From positions 248,001 to 312,000 of the forward strand of contig NZ_JALGRK010000002.1 of assembly GCF_023276655.1 (NCBI RefSeq): 64,000 nt of DNA. The letters are read 5' to 3'. The DNA comes from Olsenella intestinalis. Lineage in GTDB: Bacteria; Actinomycetota; Coriobacteriia; Coriobacteriales; Atopobiaceae. How positions within the stretch are numbered: position 1 is the first letter of the stretch; every line of letters starts with the position of its first letter. Made by a program: the position numbers and the translations under genes. Below the pieces are notes generated by a model that searched no databases, was not told where the DNA came from, and saw only the letters and a list, made by a program, of their open reading frames with translations. Positions 8,063 through 16,980 of the stretch are shown piece after piece.

Positions 8063-11000
8063 GTGGGCAGCCAGTAGCCCACGCCGCACAGCGCCAGGAA
8101 GGCGCCGAGCACGAGGCAGCACGGCGTCGCGCCCATGGTGACGAGCGCGCTCAGCACGGGCGCCTGCGCGTTCGAGACCAGCGCGTTCTCGAGGTTCAGC
8201 ATTGACTGCGACTGGTCGAAGGCGAAGCCAAAGTCCTCGCGGGCCCAGCCGCGCGCCGTGTGCTTCCAGTCGCCGGCGAGCCACAGCAGCACCGTGATCG
8301 CGACCACGGCCACGACCGCCCAGGTGGGCGTCTGGTTGAACGCGAAGAGCGAGAAGAGCGCGCCCAGGCCGATCAGCGCGACCCAGGTCAGCTTCCAGCG
8401 GCCCGTCGCGTCGCGCCTGTTGATGAGCGGCTCGGTGAACGCAAAGAGCAGCACGTTGCCCAGGGCGAACAGGCTCGAGATGTCGGTCTTGCTGATGCCG
8501 GCGGCATCCAGGAACAGCGGCAGGATGTAGGACTTGTAGCCGCTCGCGAGCACGGTGGGGAAGATCGCGAACGCAAGCGTCGCGAGCATGACGGGGGAGC
8601 GCAGAAACTCGAAGACGCTCGCGAGGTTGACGCGCTCGTCCCGGCTCGAGATGACGCGCCCGCGCGGCAGGGCGATCAGCACGATCGGCACGACCGCAAG
8701 GGTCGCGACGGCGCCCCCGGCGTACACCCACTGGTTGCCGAAGATGGCCAGCGCGCCGCCGACGACGCTCGCGACGACGCCCGCTCCCTTCGCGGCGATG
8801 TTGACGGACGAGCGGCTCAGCAGCACCTGCAGGCGCGCGTCACCCAGGTCCTTCTTCTGGCAGGTGCCCGCCAGGTTCTGGTAGACGAGGCTGAGCCCGG
8901 CGAGGCTCGCGGACGAGAAGAGCTTGCATGCGACGAAGGCGACGAACCATCCACGGGCGGCCGCCACGCCCGCGACGGCCATCGACGCGCCGCCGACGAG
9001 CGTCAGCGTGAGCGCGTAGGTTCGCCCGGCGACGCGCGAGCTCATGGTCGCGTGAACCAGCGTGCCGAGGGTGGTGCCGACGGCGATCGCGAGCGCCGGG
9101 ATCCCCCAGACCATCGACGTCTTCGCGATGTCGCTGCCCGCGAGCATGTCCTTCGCGATGACCACCGCAAAGGCCGCGTCCATCCCGTAGGCGAGGTTGA
9201 CGACGAAGGCGAGCGGCCGTCCCAGGAGGGTCTCGGCCCACTCGACGCCCTCCTTCTGCAGCTCGCGGAAGCGCAGGTAGGCGCTGCCCGAGCGCAAGAG
9301 CTCGTCGCTTACGACGTAGATCGAGGCCGCGATCATCGCGAACAGCAGGACGATACCGCCCATGTTCTCCAGTATGTTCTTGATGAGCGACTCCGCGTGG
9401 CAGGTGACCTCGATCGCGCAGCAGCACGACCCGTCCCGCGCGATCAGGGGAGCCACGCACGAGATGACCTCGTGGCCCCCACGGTCGTCGCGAATGGCGA
9501 CCCGGGCGCGCTCCTCGTGCGCGAATCGATACGCGCGCTTCACGCCGTCGCCCTCGTAGCCCCTGACCTTCTGCACGACGTCGCGGCAGGCCGATGACAG
9601 CTCGTCGCCGCGAGCCTGGCTGACCACGATCGAGTCTCGCTGGTTGTCGAGCAGGACGCGGACCGTGCCCTCGCCGTCGAGCGCGTAGACGCTGCACTGG
9701 ACGCCGTTGGTGTTGGCAAACGAGCTTGCCAGAATGCCCTCGACGTTCAGGATGACCTCGCCGAGGGCGTCGGCGTCCCCGTCAACGCCCTCGCCATCCG
9801 ACAGGCGCTGTGCCACCTTGGTCGCAGCCTCCCCGAACTCGGCGGGAGACGTGACGCTCGCCTGCGAGGCGATCTGCGCCATGGCGGACTGCCTGGACTT
9901 GACCGTGGTCGCGGTGAGGTCGGCCAGGTGGACGACGAGCGCCACGCCGCAGATGAGCGTGACCGAGACCGCCACCACGACGTTGCGCACCTTCGCGCGC
10001 TCGCCGGAGCTCACGGCCCGCACGACCCACCTGATGACGAGCGCGAGCGTCAGCAGCGACAGGTAGCTGTAGCTCGCATAGAGGGCGAGCTCGCCCAGCC
10101 GGAGCGACGTCGAGAGCGGAAGGTCGCCAATCGTGCGCGCGCCCTCCCCGGACGTCTCGAGCAGCCTCACGACGCCGTCGCTGTCGACCGTCGCGACGTG
10201 GGTCCCGCACACGCTGATGCTGTCGCAGCTCCTCGTGTCGTGCACGATCTCGCTGGGACGCGCCTCGCCGAAGAGGTCGTCCACGCGAATGAGCGAGAGG
10301 CTCTTCTCGTCATATAAGACGGCGGTGTCGCCCTCGAGGTCGAACGACTGCACCGCAAGGTCGCGGCCTCCCGGCGAGACGGGCGTCGCCTCGGGGTCCT
10401 GGCCCCGCTCGATGTGCATGATGCCGAAGATGTCGCTCATGGCCAGCCGGCCCGACGTGGCGTCTAGGCGCACGTCATAGGGGCAGGAGTCGGCGGGGTG
10501 GACCGCCTCGCGCAGCACCGTGTCTTCGGCGCCGTCGCGGCCAAGCCTGGTCACGGCTGCGTCGAACTGCAGCGCGTGCATCTGCTGGTCCGCAAAGGTG
10601 ACGAGCAGGACGTTGCCGTCCGAGTCACATTCGACGTCCGCGATGCTGCGCGTCACGCGGACCTCGTTGTCCTGGTAGTCGCGCCTCCAGACGACGCCCT
10701 TGTAGGTTCCCGACATGTCAAAGCGGATCACCGCCTCGGTCTTGATCCGCTCGCCGTCCTCCGCGCGCTTGACGCCGGCGACCAGCACGTCATTTCCAAC
10801 CTGGTGGACGAGCGAGACCTCGTCGATGGGGGTCTCGCGCCCCGCCATGCCATAGAGGCCCCTGAGCTCGCCTGCCGGGCTCGCGAACAGGAGGCGCGTG
10901 CCGCCCTGATCCACCACGACCGTACCCGCGTCGTCGCTCGACGCCAGGCTCGCGCCCTCGATGGCAAGCGGGGCGAACGGGCTCGCGTGGAGCTTGCCGA

Positions 11001-11103
11001 TGCCGGTGCACACGACCACGAACGCCGCGATCGCCAGCGTGAAGAGGCCTGCCTTGGCTGCCTTTGCCGCCCTGCCGGAACCCCTTTTGCCGCTCTTGCC
11101 CAC
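8044..11103 (-). CDS. Large membrane protein: propeller-like domain, sensor-like domain and MFS transporter in one chain
   Basis: 1,019 aa starting at a GTG with a GGGAGG ribosome site. In order: one N-terminal membrane helix (about 18-38); a beta-rich region with repeated VDxxG-type strands resembling a propeller (about 45-330); two membrane helices (about 336-360 and 373-391); a soluble region of about 180 residues between helices, like the extracytoplasmic sensor of a chemoreceptor or kinase (about 395-575), containing a CCC run; another helix (581-597); then about 12 hydrophobic segments of major-facilitator type (about 620-1014). The MFS part probably moves a small solute. The fusion suggests a transporter controlled by, or reporting, an external signal (inference). 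I do not recognise a named family for the whole chain. Confidence 0.75.
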   Translation of the reverse strand: MGKSGKRGSGRAAKAAKAGLFTLAIAAFVVVCTGIGKLHASPFAPLAIEGASLASSDDAGTVVVDQGGTRLLFASPAGELRGLYGMAGRETPIDEVSLVHQVGNDVLVAGVKRAEDGERIKTEAVIRFDMSGTYKGVVWRRDYQDNEVRVTRSIADVECDSDGNVLLVTFADQQMHALQFDAAVTRLGRDGAEDTVLREAVHPADSCPYDVRLDATSGRLAMSDIFGIMHIERGQDPEATPVSPGGRDLAVQSFDLEGDTAVLYDEKSLSLIRVDDLFGEARPSEIVHDTRSCDSISVCGTHVATVDSDGVVRLLETSGEGARTIGDLPLSTSLRLGELALYASYSYLSLLTLALVIRWVVRAVSSGERAKVRNVVVAVSVTLICGVALVVHLADLTATTVKSRQSAMAQIASQASVTSPAEFGEAATKVAQRLSDGEGVDGDADALGEVILNVEGILASSFANTNGVQCSVYALDGEGTVRVLLDNQRDSIVVSQARGDELSSACRDVVQKVRGYEGDGVKRAYRFAHEERARVAIRDDRGGHEVISCVAPLIARDGSCCCAIEVTCHAESLIKNILENMGGIVLLFAMIAASIYVVSDELLRSGSAYLRFRELQKEGVEWAETLLGRPLAFVVNLAYGMDAAFAVVIAKDMLAGSDIAKTSMVWGIPALAIAVGTTLGTLVHATMSSRVAGRTYALTLTLVGGASMAVAGVAAARGWFVAFVACKLFSSASLAGLSLVYQNLAGTCQKKDLGDARLQVLLSRSSVNIAAKGAGVVASVVGGALAIFGNQWVYAGGAVATLAVVPIVLIALPRGRVISSRDERVNLASVFEFLRSPVMLATLAFAIFPTVLASGYKSYILPLFLDAAGISKTDISSLFALGNVLLFAFTEPLINRRDATGRWKLTWVALIGLGALFSLFAFNQTPTWAVVAVVAITVLLWLAGDWKHTARGWAREDFGFAFDQSQSMLNLENALVSNAQAPVLSALVTMGATPCCLVLGAFLALCGVGYWLPTRSREG

Positions 11104-11148
11104 GGCAGGCCTCCCTTCGTGCGGTCGAGTCCTGAGCCTGCGGGCCCG

Positions 11149-11364
11149 CTAGTAGTTGATGACGATGGTCCTGCAGGCCTCGCAGCACTGCGCGTCGATC
11201 GAGGCGCGGTGGTTCGGCCGCACCTCGGTAACCTTGACGAAGCCCTCGGCGTGCTTGGCGTTGCGAAGCCAGCTGGGCACCTCGTCGGCAAAGCTGAGCG
11301 CTCCGTCCTTCGTCGAGAAGAGGAATCCCGGACGCATCTCCTGACCGCAGTTCGGGCATTTCAT
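11149..11364 (-). CDS. Small zinc-ribbon protein (DUF6487-like)
   Basis: 71 aa with two Cys-x2-Cys pairs: CPNCGQEM at residues 3-6 and CCEACR near residues 59-63, the pattern of a rubredoxin-like zinc ribbon. The start MKCPNCGQEM and the VTEVRPNHRA spacer resemble a widespread group of unknown function. An AGGAG ribosome site precedes the ATG. It lies 45 bp upstream of the large MFS fusion gene on the same strand and is probably co-transcribed with it. Function unknown. Confidence 0.75.
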   Translation of the reverse strand: MKCPNCGQEMRPGFLFSTKDGALSFADEVPSWLRNAKHAEGFVKVTEVRPNHRASIDAQCCEACRTIVINY

Positions 11365-11498
11365 GGTTGCTCCTAACGTTGGGGGACCGTGCCGATACGT
11401 CCATGGTATACGTCTGTGACCTGCGACTACCCTGCCGCAGCGACCCTATGGGCCGAACGGCTCCCTGCGGCGCCCGACGCTTTCGTGCACAAAGTGTG

Positions 11499-11528
11499 TG
11501 AACTACTATATCGCGCACGACATAATAT
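11499..11528 (+). promoter_or_regulatory. Weak candidate promoter for trxB
   Basis: TGAACT (11499-11504) and TAATAT (11523-11528) with 18 bp between, in the AT-rich 214-bp gap between the divergent zinc-ribbon gene and trxB. No SigR-type GGAAT/GTT pair was found. Confidence 0.3.
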
Positions 11529-11578
11529 CCCGAGTGGGTATGCTGAGTTCGAACAAACACAAGCGAGGGGAGTGCCTC

Positions 11579-12529
11579 ATGAGCAACACCGTCGAGAAGG
11601 ATCTGGTCATCATTGGTGCGGGTCCCGCGGGCCTATCCGCGGCCATCTACGCGCAGCGCGCGCTGCTCGACAACGTCGTGCTCGAGCAGCAGTCCATCGG
11701 CGGCCAGGTCATCCTGACCAGCGAGGTCGACAACTATCCCGGCGTCCCGCACACCGACGGCTTCACGCTGACTGACGCCATGCAGCGCCAGGCCGAGGAC
11801 CTCGGCGCCACGATCCAGCTCGAGAACGTCGAGAAGATCGAGCGTGACGAGGCTACGGGCACCTTCCTGGTGCGCACGCCCGAGGCCAGCTACCAGACGA
11901 AGACCGTCATCGTGAGCGGCGGCGCCACGGCGCGCCACGCCGGCTTCGAGGGCGAGGAGCGCTTCGGCGGCCACGGCGTCTCGTACTGCGCCACCTGTGA
12001 CGGCATGTTCTACCGTGGCAAGCGCGTCTTCGTCATCGGCGGCGGCAACTCGGCCGCCGAGGAGGCCCTGTTCCTCACCAAGTTCGCCGACCGCGTCACC
12101 ATGGTCGTCCGCAAGGACCACCTACGCGCCCAGGCGGCAGTCGCCAAGCAGGTGGAGGACAACGAGAAGGTCGACATCCGCTTCAACACCAAGATCGCGT
12201 CCGTCGACGGCGGCGAGCTCATGAGCAGCGTCACGTTCGAGGACACGCTGACCGGCCGTGCCACCACCGAGAACTTCGACGAGGGGTCGTTCGGCATCTT
12301 CGTGTTCGTCGGCCGCGTGCCTGCGTCCGAGCTGCTGGGTGACCTGGTCGAACTCGACGAGCGTGGCTTCATCATCACCAACGACCGCATGGAGACCAAG
12401 ACGCCCGGCCTGTTCGCGGCGGGGGACATCCGCCAGAAGCCGCTGCGACAGATCATCACCGCGGCCTCCGACGGCGCCATCGCCGCAACGAGCGCCTCGG
12501 CGTATCTGGGCCAGCCCATCGAGGGATAG
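11579..12529 (+). CDS. trxB: Thioredoxin-disulfide reductase
   Basis: NADPH- and FAD-dependent reductase that keeps thioredoxin reduced in the cytoplasm. The 316-aa chain has the FAD motif GAGPAG near the N-terminus, the redox-active CATC (Cys137-Cys140), the NADPH motif GGGNSAAEEA and the C-terminal FAD segment FAAGDIRQKPLRQI. The ATG at 11579 was chosen over upstream in-frame starts because GAGGGGAG lies 6 nt ahead and family similarity begins at residue 7. It is transcribed alone; no thioredoxin gene lies beside it in the window. Confidence 0.96.
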   Translation: MSNTVEKDLVIIGAGPAGLSAAIYAQRALLDNVVLEQQSIGGQVILTSEVDNYPGVPHTDGFTLTDAMQRQAEDLGATIQLENVEKIERDEATGTFLVRTPEASYQTKTVIVSGGATARHAGFEGEERFGGHGVSYCATCDGMFYRGKRVFVIGGGNSAAEEALFLTKFADRVTMVVRKDHLRAQAAVAKQVEDNEKVDIRFNTKIASVDGGELMSSVTFEDTLTGRATTENFDEGSFGIFVFVGRVPASELLGDLVELDERGFIITNDRMETKTPGLFAAGDIRQKPLRQIITAASDGAIAATSASAYLGQPIEG

Positions 12530-12555
12530 GGCACCCCAAGATCCAACTCGGGGAT

Positions 12556-12596
12556 ACCTCGTCTTGCGGAAGTACCGCGGGCGAGGTCTCTCTTTC
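12556..12596 (+). terminator. Probable terminator after trxB
   Basis: ACCTCG ... GCGG / CCGC ... CGAGGT forms an interrupted stem 27 bp after the trxB stop, followed by the pyrimidine-rich tail CTCTCTTTC. Confidence 0.45.
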
Positions 12597-13750
12597 AGTG
12601 TCAAACCCTCAAGGTAAGGCACAGGGTTAGGGTTGTATCGAGGTGCAGGAGGGGATTGTTGGTGGTCGGAGGTGCCGAATCGACCTGAATCCCCTGGCGT
12701 CGGATTCTGCCGAGGCATCCAGAGCGTTGGTGCGCAGTGATGGGTGCGCTTTCTGGCAAGACTGACGGTTCATGGGACCATGCGCGAATGCCTGGCATCG
12801 GCGGTCGGAAGCTCGTCAGACTATTTGATCTCGCGAGCCATCGATTTCAGCGAATTGGATTTCATACCGGCCGGTTATGTCTTCCGTCTGGCATGCGGAC
12901 TTGGATGGAGCCGAGCAAGCCGCTATGCGAGGATGTCCATTTGAATCTGGCGATTTGGTTCTGAGAGTTGTGGGGCTGACGGCTATCGCGGATGTCGGAT
13001 GAGGGCTGGATCTGACTCGCGAGCCATCGGATCGCTCCATGGCGTTGCGAGGGACGGGTTCGGCTGGACGACCGTGCGTCTTCGGACACAAACTTGTTCA
13101 ATTCTTGTCTCTGGTGCACGATAGCCGCTGAAAAGCCTGAAATTCCATGGGTAAATACTCATCTTTTGAATTCCAACGCGAAATACGGGCTCTCAGAGCC
13201 TCGTTTGTATTTGCGCAGGTAGATAGGGGTGTTTTCGCTCAGTATTGCTTGAAACGGCTCATTTTGGAAGAAATGAGGGGTATTTGGGCCGCGTCGCGCC
13301 AGGTGGGTCCGAATTCTTGGGCCATCTGGATTGAGTTCATGTCTCGCGTCGGCCTAAGGTCGACTTCGGCTTGCCATCCGGTTCCGAAGATGACCAAGCC
13401 TTGGCGCCGAACCGTTTCGAGGATGGGCAAAACGAGACGTGTCAGATCCGGGGCTTCGGGCGGACACGGATACCTGAAACGGGATCAGTGGGATGCGCCA
13501 TGGGACTCGACGGACTCGAAGCGTCGTCGCGAATTGGGTTTCACGGTTAGTTGTTGTGGCGCGCGCCGATGGTGCGGGCACGCGACTCATGCATGACGTA
13601 AGGCATGTGGCAGCGTCGAGAGACATGCTGTAAAGGGGTGTGTCTGCGCAGGTGGAAGGCTCTTCTCGGCTCCTGAGAGCCCTATAAAACCGTGATAATA
13701 TATCTTATGTAAAGTAAGAGAAAGAATCCCCGAAGGCGCCTCTGAAGGGC
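12597..13750. other. Lower-GC stretch with no recognisable gene
   Basis: About 1.15 kb between trxB and the ClC gene. Base composition is visibly less GC-rich than the neighbours (near 50% in places), and codon-position bias disappears. Open frames occur on both strands (for example 13147-13596 and 12816-13091), but their translations are rich in Arg, Ser and Trp without family signatures. It contains the nested inverted repeat at 13177-13215, a 10-mer copy at 13659-13668 inside a small hairpin, and a very AT-rich patch at 13690-13725. It may be remnant foreign DNA. Confidence 0.6.
13177..13215. repeat. Nested inverted repeat
   Basis: Inner hairpin GGCTCT-C-AGAGCC (13188-13200) is enclosed by imperfect arms CGCGAAATAC (13177-13186) and GTATTTGCG (13207-13215). 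No T tract follows. Its role is unknown. Confidence 0.45.
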
Positions 13751-15505
13751 CTAGGAGCGGTCGCCCCCCTTCGACTTGGAGGCCAGGACCGAGAGCGCGG
13801 CGCGGATGCGTGACGAGCGCGGCTCCCAGCCGCCGTCGAGCGAGCCCGCGAGCATCTGACGGGCACGCAGAAAGCCGTCGTCGTCCGTGGCGGCATCGGT
13901 CATGAGGATGACCTCGTCGAGCGCCATGAGCCGCGTGTCCCCCGTGGGCGTGATGTCGGCGCCGGCGCGGGTCACGAGCACCACGCGGACGCCGCGGGGC
14001 CAGTCGATGTCGGCGAGCGTGAGGCCGTCGACCGCGGAGTCCGCACCGACGGTCACGGTGTGCAGGGCCTTCTCCCCCGACGCGTCGCTCTTCTCGGCGT
14101 TGAAGACCTTGGTCTTGCGGATGCTGTCGAGAAGGTTGCCGACGAGGTGCTCGTAGAACGGGTCGGTCTGCGTGAGGTTCGCCGTGACGTACGAGATGAT
14201 CGAGACGATTGAGACCGAGAGGAGCGCGTCAAGGCTGCCCGTGAGCTCGAAGGCAAGCACGACGGCCGTGACCGGCGCGCGAACGACCGACGCGAAGAGG
14301 CCCGCGATGCCCAGGACGAGGAAGTTGGGGATGAACTCGGTGGGCAGGCCCGTCGCGAGCGTGGCGCCGTCGGCGAAGAGGTAGCCCACGAGCGCGCCCA
14401 TGACGCAGAGCGGGAAGAGCGTGCCGCCAGGCGCGCCCGAGCCGAAGGATATCGTGGTCAGGACGTACTTTCCGACGAGAAGGGCCGCCACCGTGGCGAT
14501 GGGCATGACGCCGGGGCGCATGATGGCGCGTACGATCTCGTCGCCGCCGCAGGTGAGCTCGGGCCAGGCGAACGCGGCCACCGAGGCGAGCGCGAACGGA
14601 ATCGCGAGGCGCGCGAAGGGCACGTGGCGCGAGATGCGCGAGAAGAGCCGCTCCGAGCACGCGAACATGCCGCGGTTATGCGCGACGCCGGCCAGGCCGC
14701 AGAAGAGGCCGAGCGCGATCACGTAGGGGTAGAAGCCGTGCGGCAGATCCTTTGCGAACACGAACTGCAGGACCGGCTGGACGCCGAGGACCTGCGACAC
14801 CAGGAAGTCGGACGAGACAGCCGCCGCCATGACGCTGATGAGCAGGGGCGCGCTGAACTCGCGGTGAATCTCTTCGAGGGCGAACAGGACGCCCGTGAGG
14901 GGAGCGTTGAACGCGGCCGACATGCCGGAGGCGGCGCCGCAGGTGACGAGCAGGCGCTCCTCTCCCCTGCCGCGGCCGATCGCGCGCGAGACGGCCTTGC
15001 CGGCCATGGCGCCGAGCTGCACGCTGGGACCCTCGCGCCCGAGCGAGAGCCCGCCCAGGCAGCACAGGGTGCCCTCGACGAACTTGCCGGCGATCACGCG
15101 ATGCCACGGCATGTCGAGCGAGCCCATGACCTCGGCGTCCACCTGCGGGATGCCCGAGCCTTGGGTGTTGGGCTCCCAGAGCATGAGGCGCGAGACGATG
15201 GCGCAGACGAGAAGAGCGGCCAGAACCCAGATCGCGACGAGCGCCGGGGTCTGGCGGACGGCCTCGGTTGCAAGGCGCAGGGCGCCCTCGGCGCCGGAGA
15301 GCGCCATGCGGTAGAGCGTGACGACGGCGCCGCCCGCGAGGCCCACGAGCAGGCCCTCGACCACCATGTACACCTGGAACCTGCGCGAGAGCCGCGTCTC
15401 GACCGTCGCCCGGGCCGAGGCGGAGGCTCCTCTCGCCCTGGCCTCGCCCTTGTTCTTGCCTGGCTCGGTGCCCGTGTCCGCGTCCGTGTCCGTGCCTTCC
15501 TGCAT
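13751..15505 (-). CDS. ClC-family chloride/proton exchanger with C-terminal RCK_C domain
   Basis: 584-aa inner-membrane protein. It carries the three chloride-filter motifs: GSGIP (116-120), GREGPSV (156-162, gating glutamate Glu158) and GAPGGTLFP. The second acidic residue needed for proton coupling is present in LEEIHREF (Glu211/Glu212). A true Cl-/H+ exchanger is therefore more likely than a passive channel. The last 100 residues form a TrkA/RCK_C-like regulatory domain (VDGLTLADIDWPRGVRVV). The N-terminal 40 residues are charged and disordered. It is downstream of apt but separated from it by a terminator. Possible roles are acid resistance, or fluoride export in some relatives, although the motifs fit chloride. 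Confidence 0.9.
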   Translation of the reverse strand: MQEGTDTDADTGTEPGKNKGEARARGASASARATVETRLSRRFQVYMVVEGLLVGLAGGAVVTLYRMALSGAEGALRLATEAVRQTPALVAIWVLAALLVCAIVSRLMLWEPNTQGSGIPQVDAEVMGSLDMPWHRVIAGKFVEGTLCCLGGLSLGREGPSVQLGAMAGKAVSRAIGRGRGEERLLVTCGAASGMSAAFNAPLTGVLFALEEIHREFSAPLLISVMAAAVSSDFLVSQVLGVQPVLQFVFAKDLPHGFYPYVIALGLFCGLAGVAHNRGMFACSERLFSRISRHVPFARLAIPFALASVAAFAWPELTCGGDEIVRAIMRPGVMPIATVAALLVGKYVLTTISFGSGAPGGTLFPLCVMGALVGYLFADGATLATGLPTEFIPNFLVLGIAGLFASVVRAPVTAVVLAFELTGSLDALLSVSIVSIISYVTANLTQTDPFYEHLVGNLLDSIRKTKVFNAEKSDASGEKALHTVTVGADSAVDGLTLADIDWPRGVRVVLVTRAGADITPTGDTRLMALDEVILMTDAATDDDGFLRARQMLAGSLDGGWEPRSSRIRAALSVLASKSKGGDRS

Positions 15506-15530
15506 TGCTCGCCACCTGCTTGTCGTTCTG

Positions 15531-15564
15531 CCAAAAGAAAGGCGGCAGCCCTGGGGCCGCCGCC
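15531..15564 (-). terminator. Terminator after apt
   Basis: On the minus strand GGCGGC-G-GCCC-CA-GGGC-T-GCCGCC folds into a strong stem followed by TTTCTTTT. It ends apt transcription before the ClC gene. Confidence 0.8.
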
Positions 15565-15586
15565 GGGTCCGTGCATTTCTCGGTCG

Positions 15587-16120
15587 CTAGTCGACCTTGA
15601 TGAGGGTGAAGATCTCCTGCGAGAACTCCTTGCCGATGATCTCGCGCGGCTTGAGGAACGCCAGCTCGAGCGCGAATGCGAAGCCCACGAGCTCAGCGCC
15701 GGCGGTCTCGATCAGCTTGGCGGCCGCAACCGCGGTGCCGCCCGTGGCCACCAGGTCGTCGACGATGATCACACGGTCGCCCGGCTTGAGCGCGTCCTTG
15801 TGGATCTGCAGCTCGTCGGTGCCGTACTCGAGGTCGTAGCCCTCGGTGTACACCTCGCGTGGGAGCTTGCCCGGCTTGCGCGCGGGCACGAAGCCGACGC
15901 CCAGCGCGTACGCCACGGGCGCGCCCACCAGAAAGCCGCGCGCCTCGGCGCCCACGACCTTGGTCACGCCCGCGTCGCGGTAGTGGTCGGCGATGTCGTT
16001 GATGAGGCTGGTGAAGCCCTCGGAATCCGCCACGAGCGGCGTGATGTCCTTGAAGATGACGCCAGGCTCAGGATAGTCGGGAACGTCGAAGATGAGATCC
16101 TCGTACTCGTGAGTGGTCAC
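15587..16120 (-). CDS. apt: Adenine phosphoribosyltransferase
   Basis: Salvages adenine to AMP with PRPP in the cytoplasm. The 177-aa protein has the PRPP loop [14 protein letters not shown], the [11 protein letters not shown] region near residue 20, and [14 protein letters not shown]. The start is GTG with an AAAGGA ribosome site 6 nt ahead. Length is typical. It fits functionally with the purine permease at the start of the window, though the two are not linked. A TATACT hexamer at 16195-16200 may be its -10 element. Confidence 0.95.
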   Translation of the reverse strand: MTTHEYEDLIFDVPDYPEPGVIFKDITPLVADSEGFTSLINDIADHYRDAGVTKVVGAEARGFLVGAPVAYALGVGFVPARKPGKLPREVYTEGYDLEYGTDELQIHKDALKPGDRVIIVDDLVATGGTAVAAAKLIETAGAELVGFAFALELAFLKPREIIGKEFSQEIFTLIKVD

Positions 16121-16194
16121 GGTTGGTCCTTTCGTGCCGCGATCGGCTGTCGCGGGTGCGCCGGAGCGCCCCGCATTCAGACAGTTACCTTGAA

Positions 16195-16200
16195 AGTATA
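16195..16200 (-). promoter_or_regulatory. Candidate -10 element for apt
   Basis: TATACT on the minus strand, about 75 bp before the apt GTG. No good -35 hexamer was seen. Confidence 0.3.
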
Positions 16201-16254
16201 CCGCTTACGAGAAGAGCCTGCGGCCGCGCTGGCCGGCGGCCCTCAATCCCCCAT

Positions 16255-16977
16255 CTACTCCATCTCGCTGAAGGCCGAGCCCACGCGCTTGCGGATGAGC
16301 GCCTCGCGCACCTGGCCCGTGAGCACGAGCATGCGGGTAAGTGCCTGGCCGAACTGCTTGCGGCTCTCGTCGGTGAGCTCCATCTCGACGCCGCCAGCGC
16401 GCCTCGCGTACACCATAAGCGCCTGCTCGAAGATCGTGGTCTCGCGGTTGGCGGCCGTCACGTACTGGCGGAGGTTCTTCGGTCCCAGGCCGAAGTGCTG
16501 CAGCTCGTCGCAGACGCGGATGAGCGCGATGTCGCGGCCGTCCACAAGGTCGCGGCCGTGCGGCGAGCGCTTGAGCGTGATGACGCCGGCCTCGGCGAGC
16601 TGGCGCGCGAAGCTGACGGAGCAGCCGGCCACCTCGGGCATGCGCTCGATGGGATGGAGCTTGGAGGTGACCTCCTCGCTCTCCTCGGGCAGGGCGTAGC
16701 TCATGGCGCCATCGAGGTCGGCGGCCTCGCCCTCTCCCCCATCGAGCTGCTCCTTGATGACGGAGAGCGGTAGGAACCTGTTCTTCTGCAGGTAGAGGAT
16801 GGTCTCGAGGCGGTGCACGTCGCCCTGGGAGTACAGGCGGTACCCCGAGGGCGTGCGCGACGGCGTGAGCAGCCCCTCGTCCTCGAGGTAGCGCACCTTG
16901 GAGATGGAGAGGTCCGGGTACTGCGGCCTGAGCCTCTTCACCACCTTGCCGATTGTGAGGTATCCGGCGTCAGCCAT
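16255..16977 (-). CDS. ftsR: MerR-family regulator, FtsR-like
   Basis: 240-aa DNA-binding protein. The N-terminal MerR helix-turn-helix (about 5-80) reads LTIGKVVKRL ... SKVRYLEDEGLLTPSRTPSGYRLYS, followed by DVHRLETILYLQ. A second winged-helix-like part (about 125-165) follows, as in the two-domain actinobacterial FtsR proteins, which regulate ftsZ and cell division in Corynebacterium. It lies 3 bp downstream of an FHA gene, the same order as garA-ftsR (Rv1827-Rv1828) in mycobacteria and odhI-ftsR in corynebacteria. The assignment rests on this neighbourhood plus architecture; target genes are not visible. Confidence 0.7.
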   Translation of the reverse strand: MADAGYLTIGKVVKRLRPQYPDLSISKVRYLEDEGLLTPSRTPSGYRLYSQGDVHRLETILYLQKNRFLPLSVIKEQLDGGEGEAADLDGAMSYALPEESEEVTSKLHPIERMPEVAGCSVSFARQLAEAGVITLKRSPHGRDLVDGRDIALIRVCDELQHFGLGPKNLRQYVTAANRETTIFEQALMVYARRAGGVEMELTDESRKQFGQALTRMLVLTGQVREALIRKRVGSAFSEME

Positions 16978-16980
16978 GCG

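Noticed and set aside
8260-9597. 445-aa plus-strand frame opposite the MFS fusion
   Set aside because: Shadow of the minus-strand gene; Arg/Asp/Gly/Val-rich with no family motifs.
11498-11578. Upstream start for trxB
   Set aside because: Lacks a ribosome site and similarity; the ATG at 11579 has GAGGGGAG and begins the family sequence.
13147-13596. 149-aa plus-strand frame in the gene-poor region
   Set aside because: No ribosome site, no codon bias and no recognisable motif.
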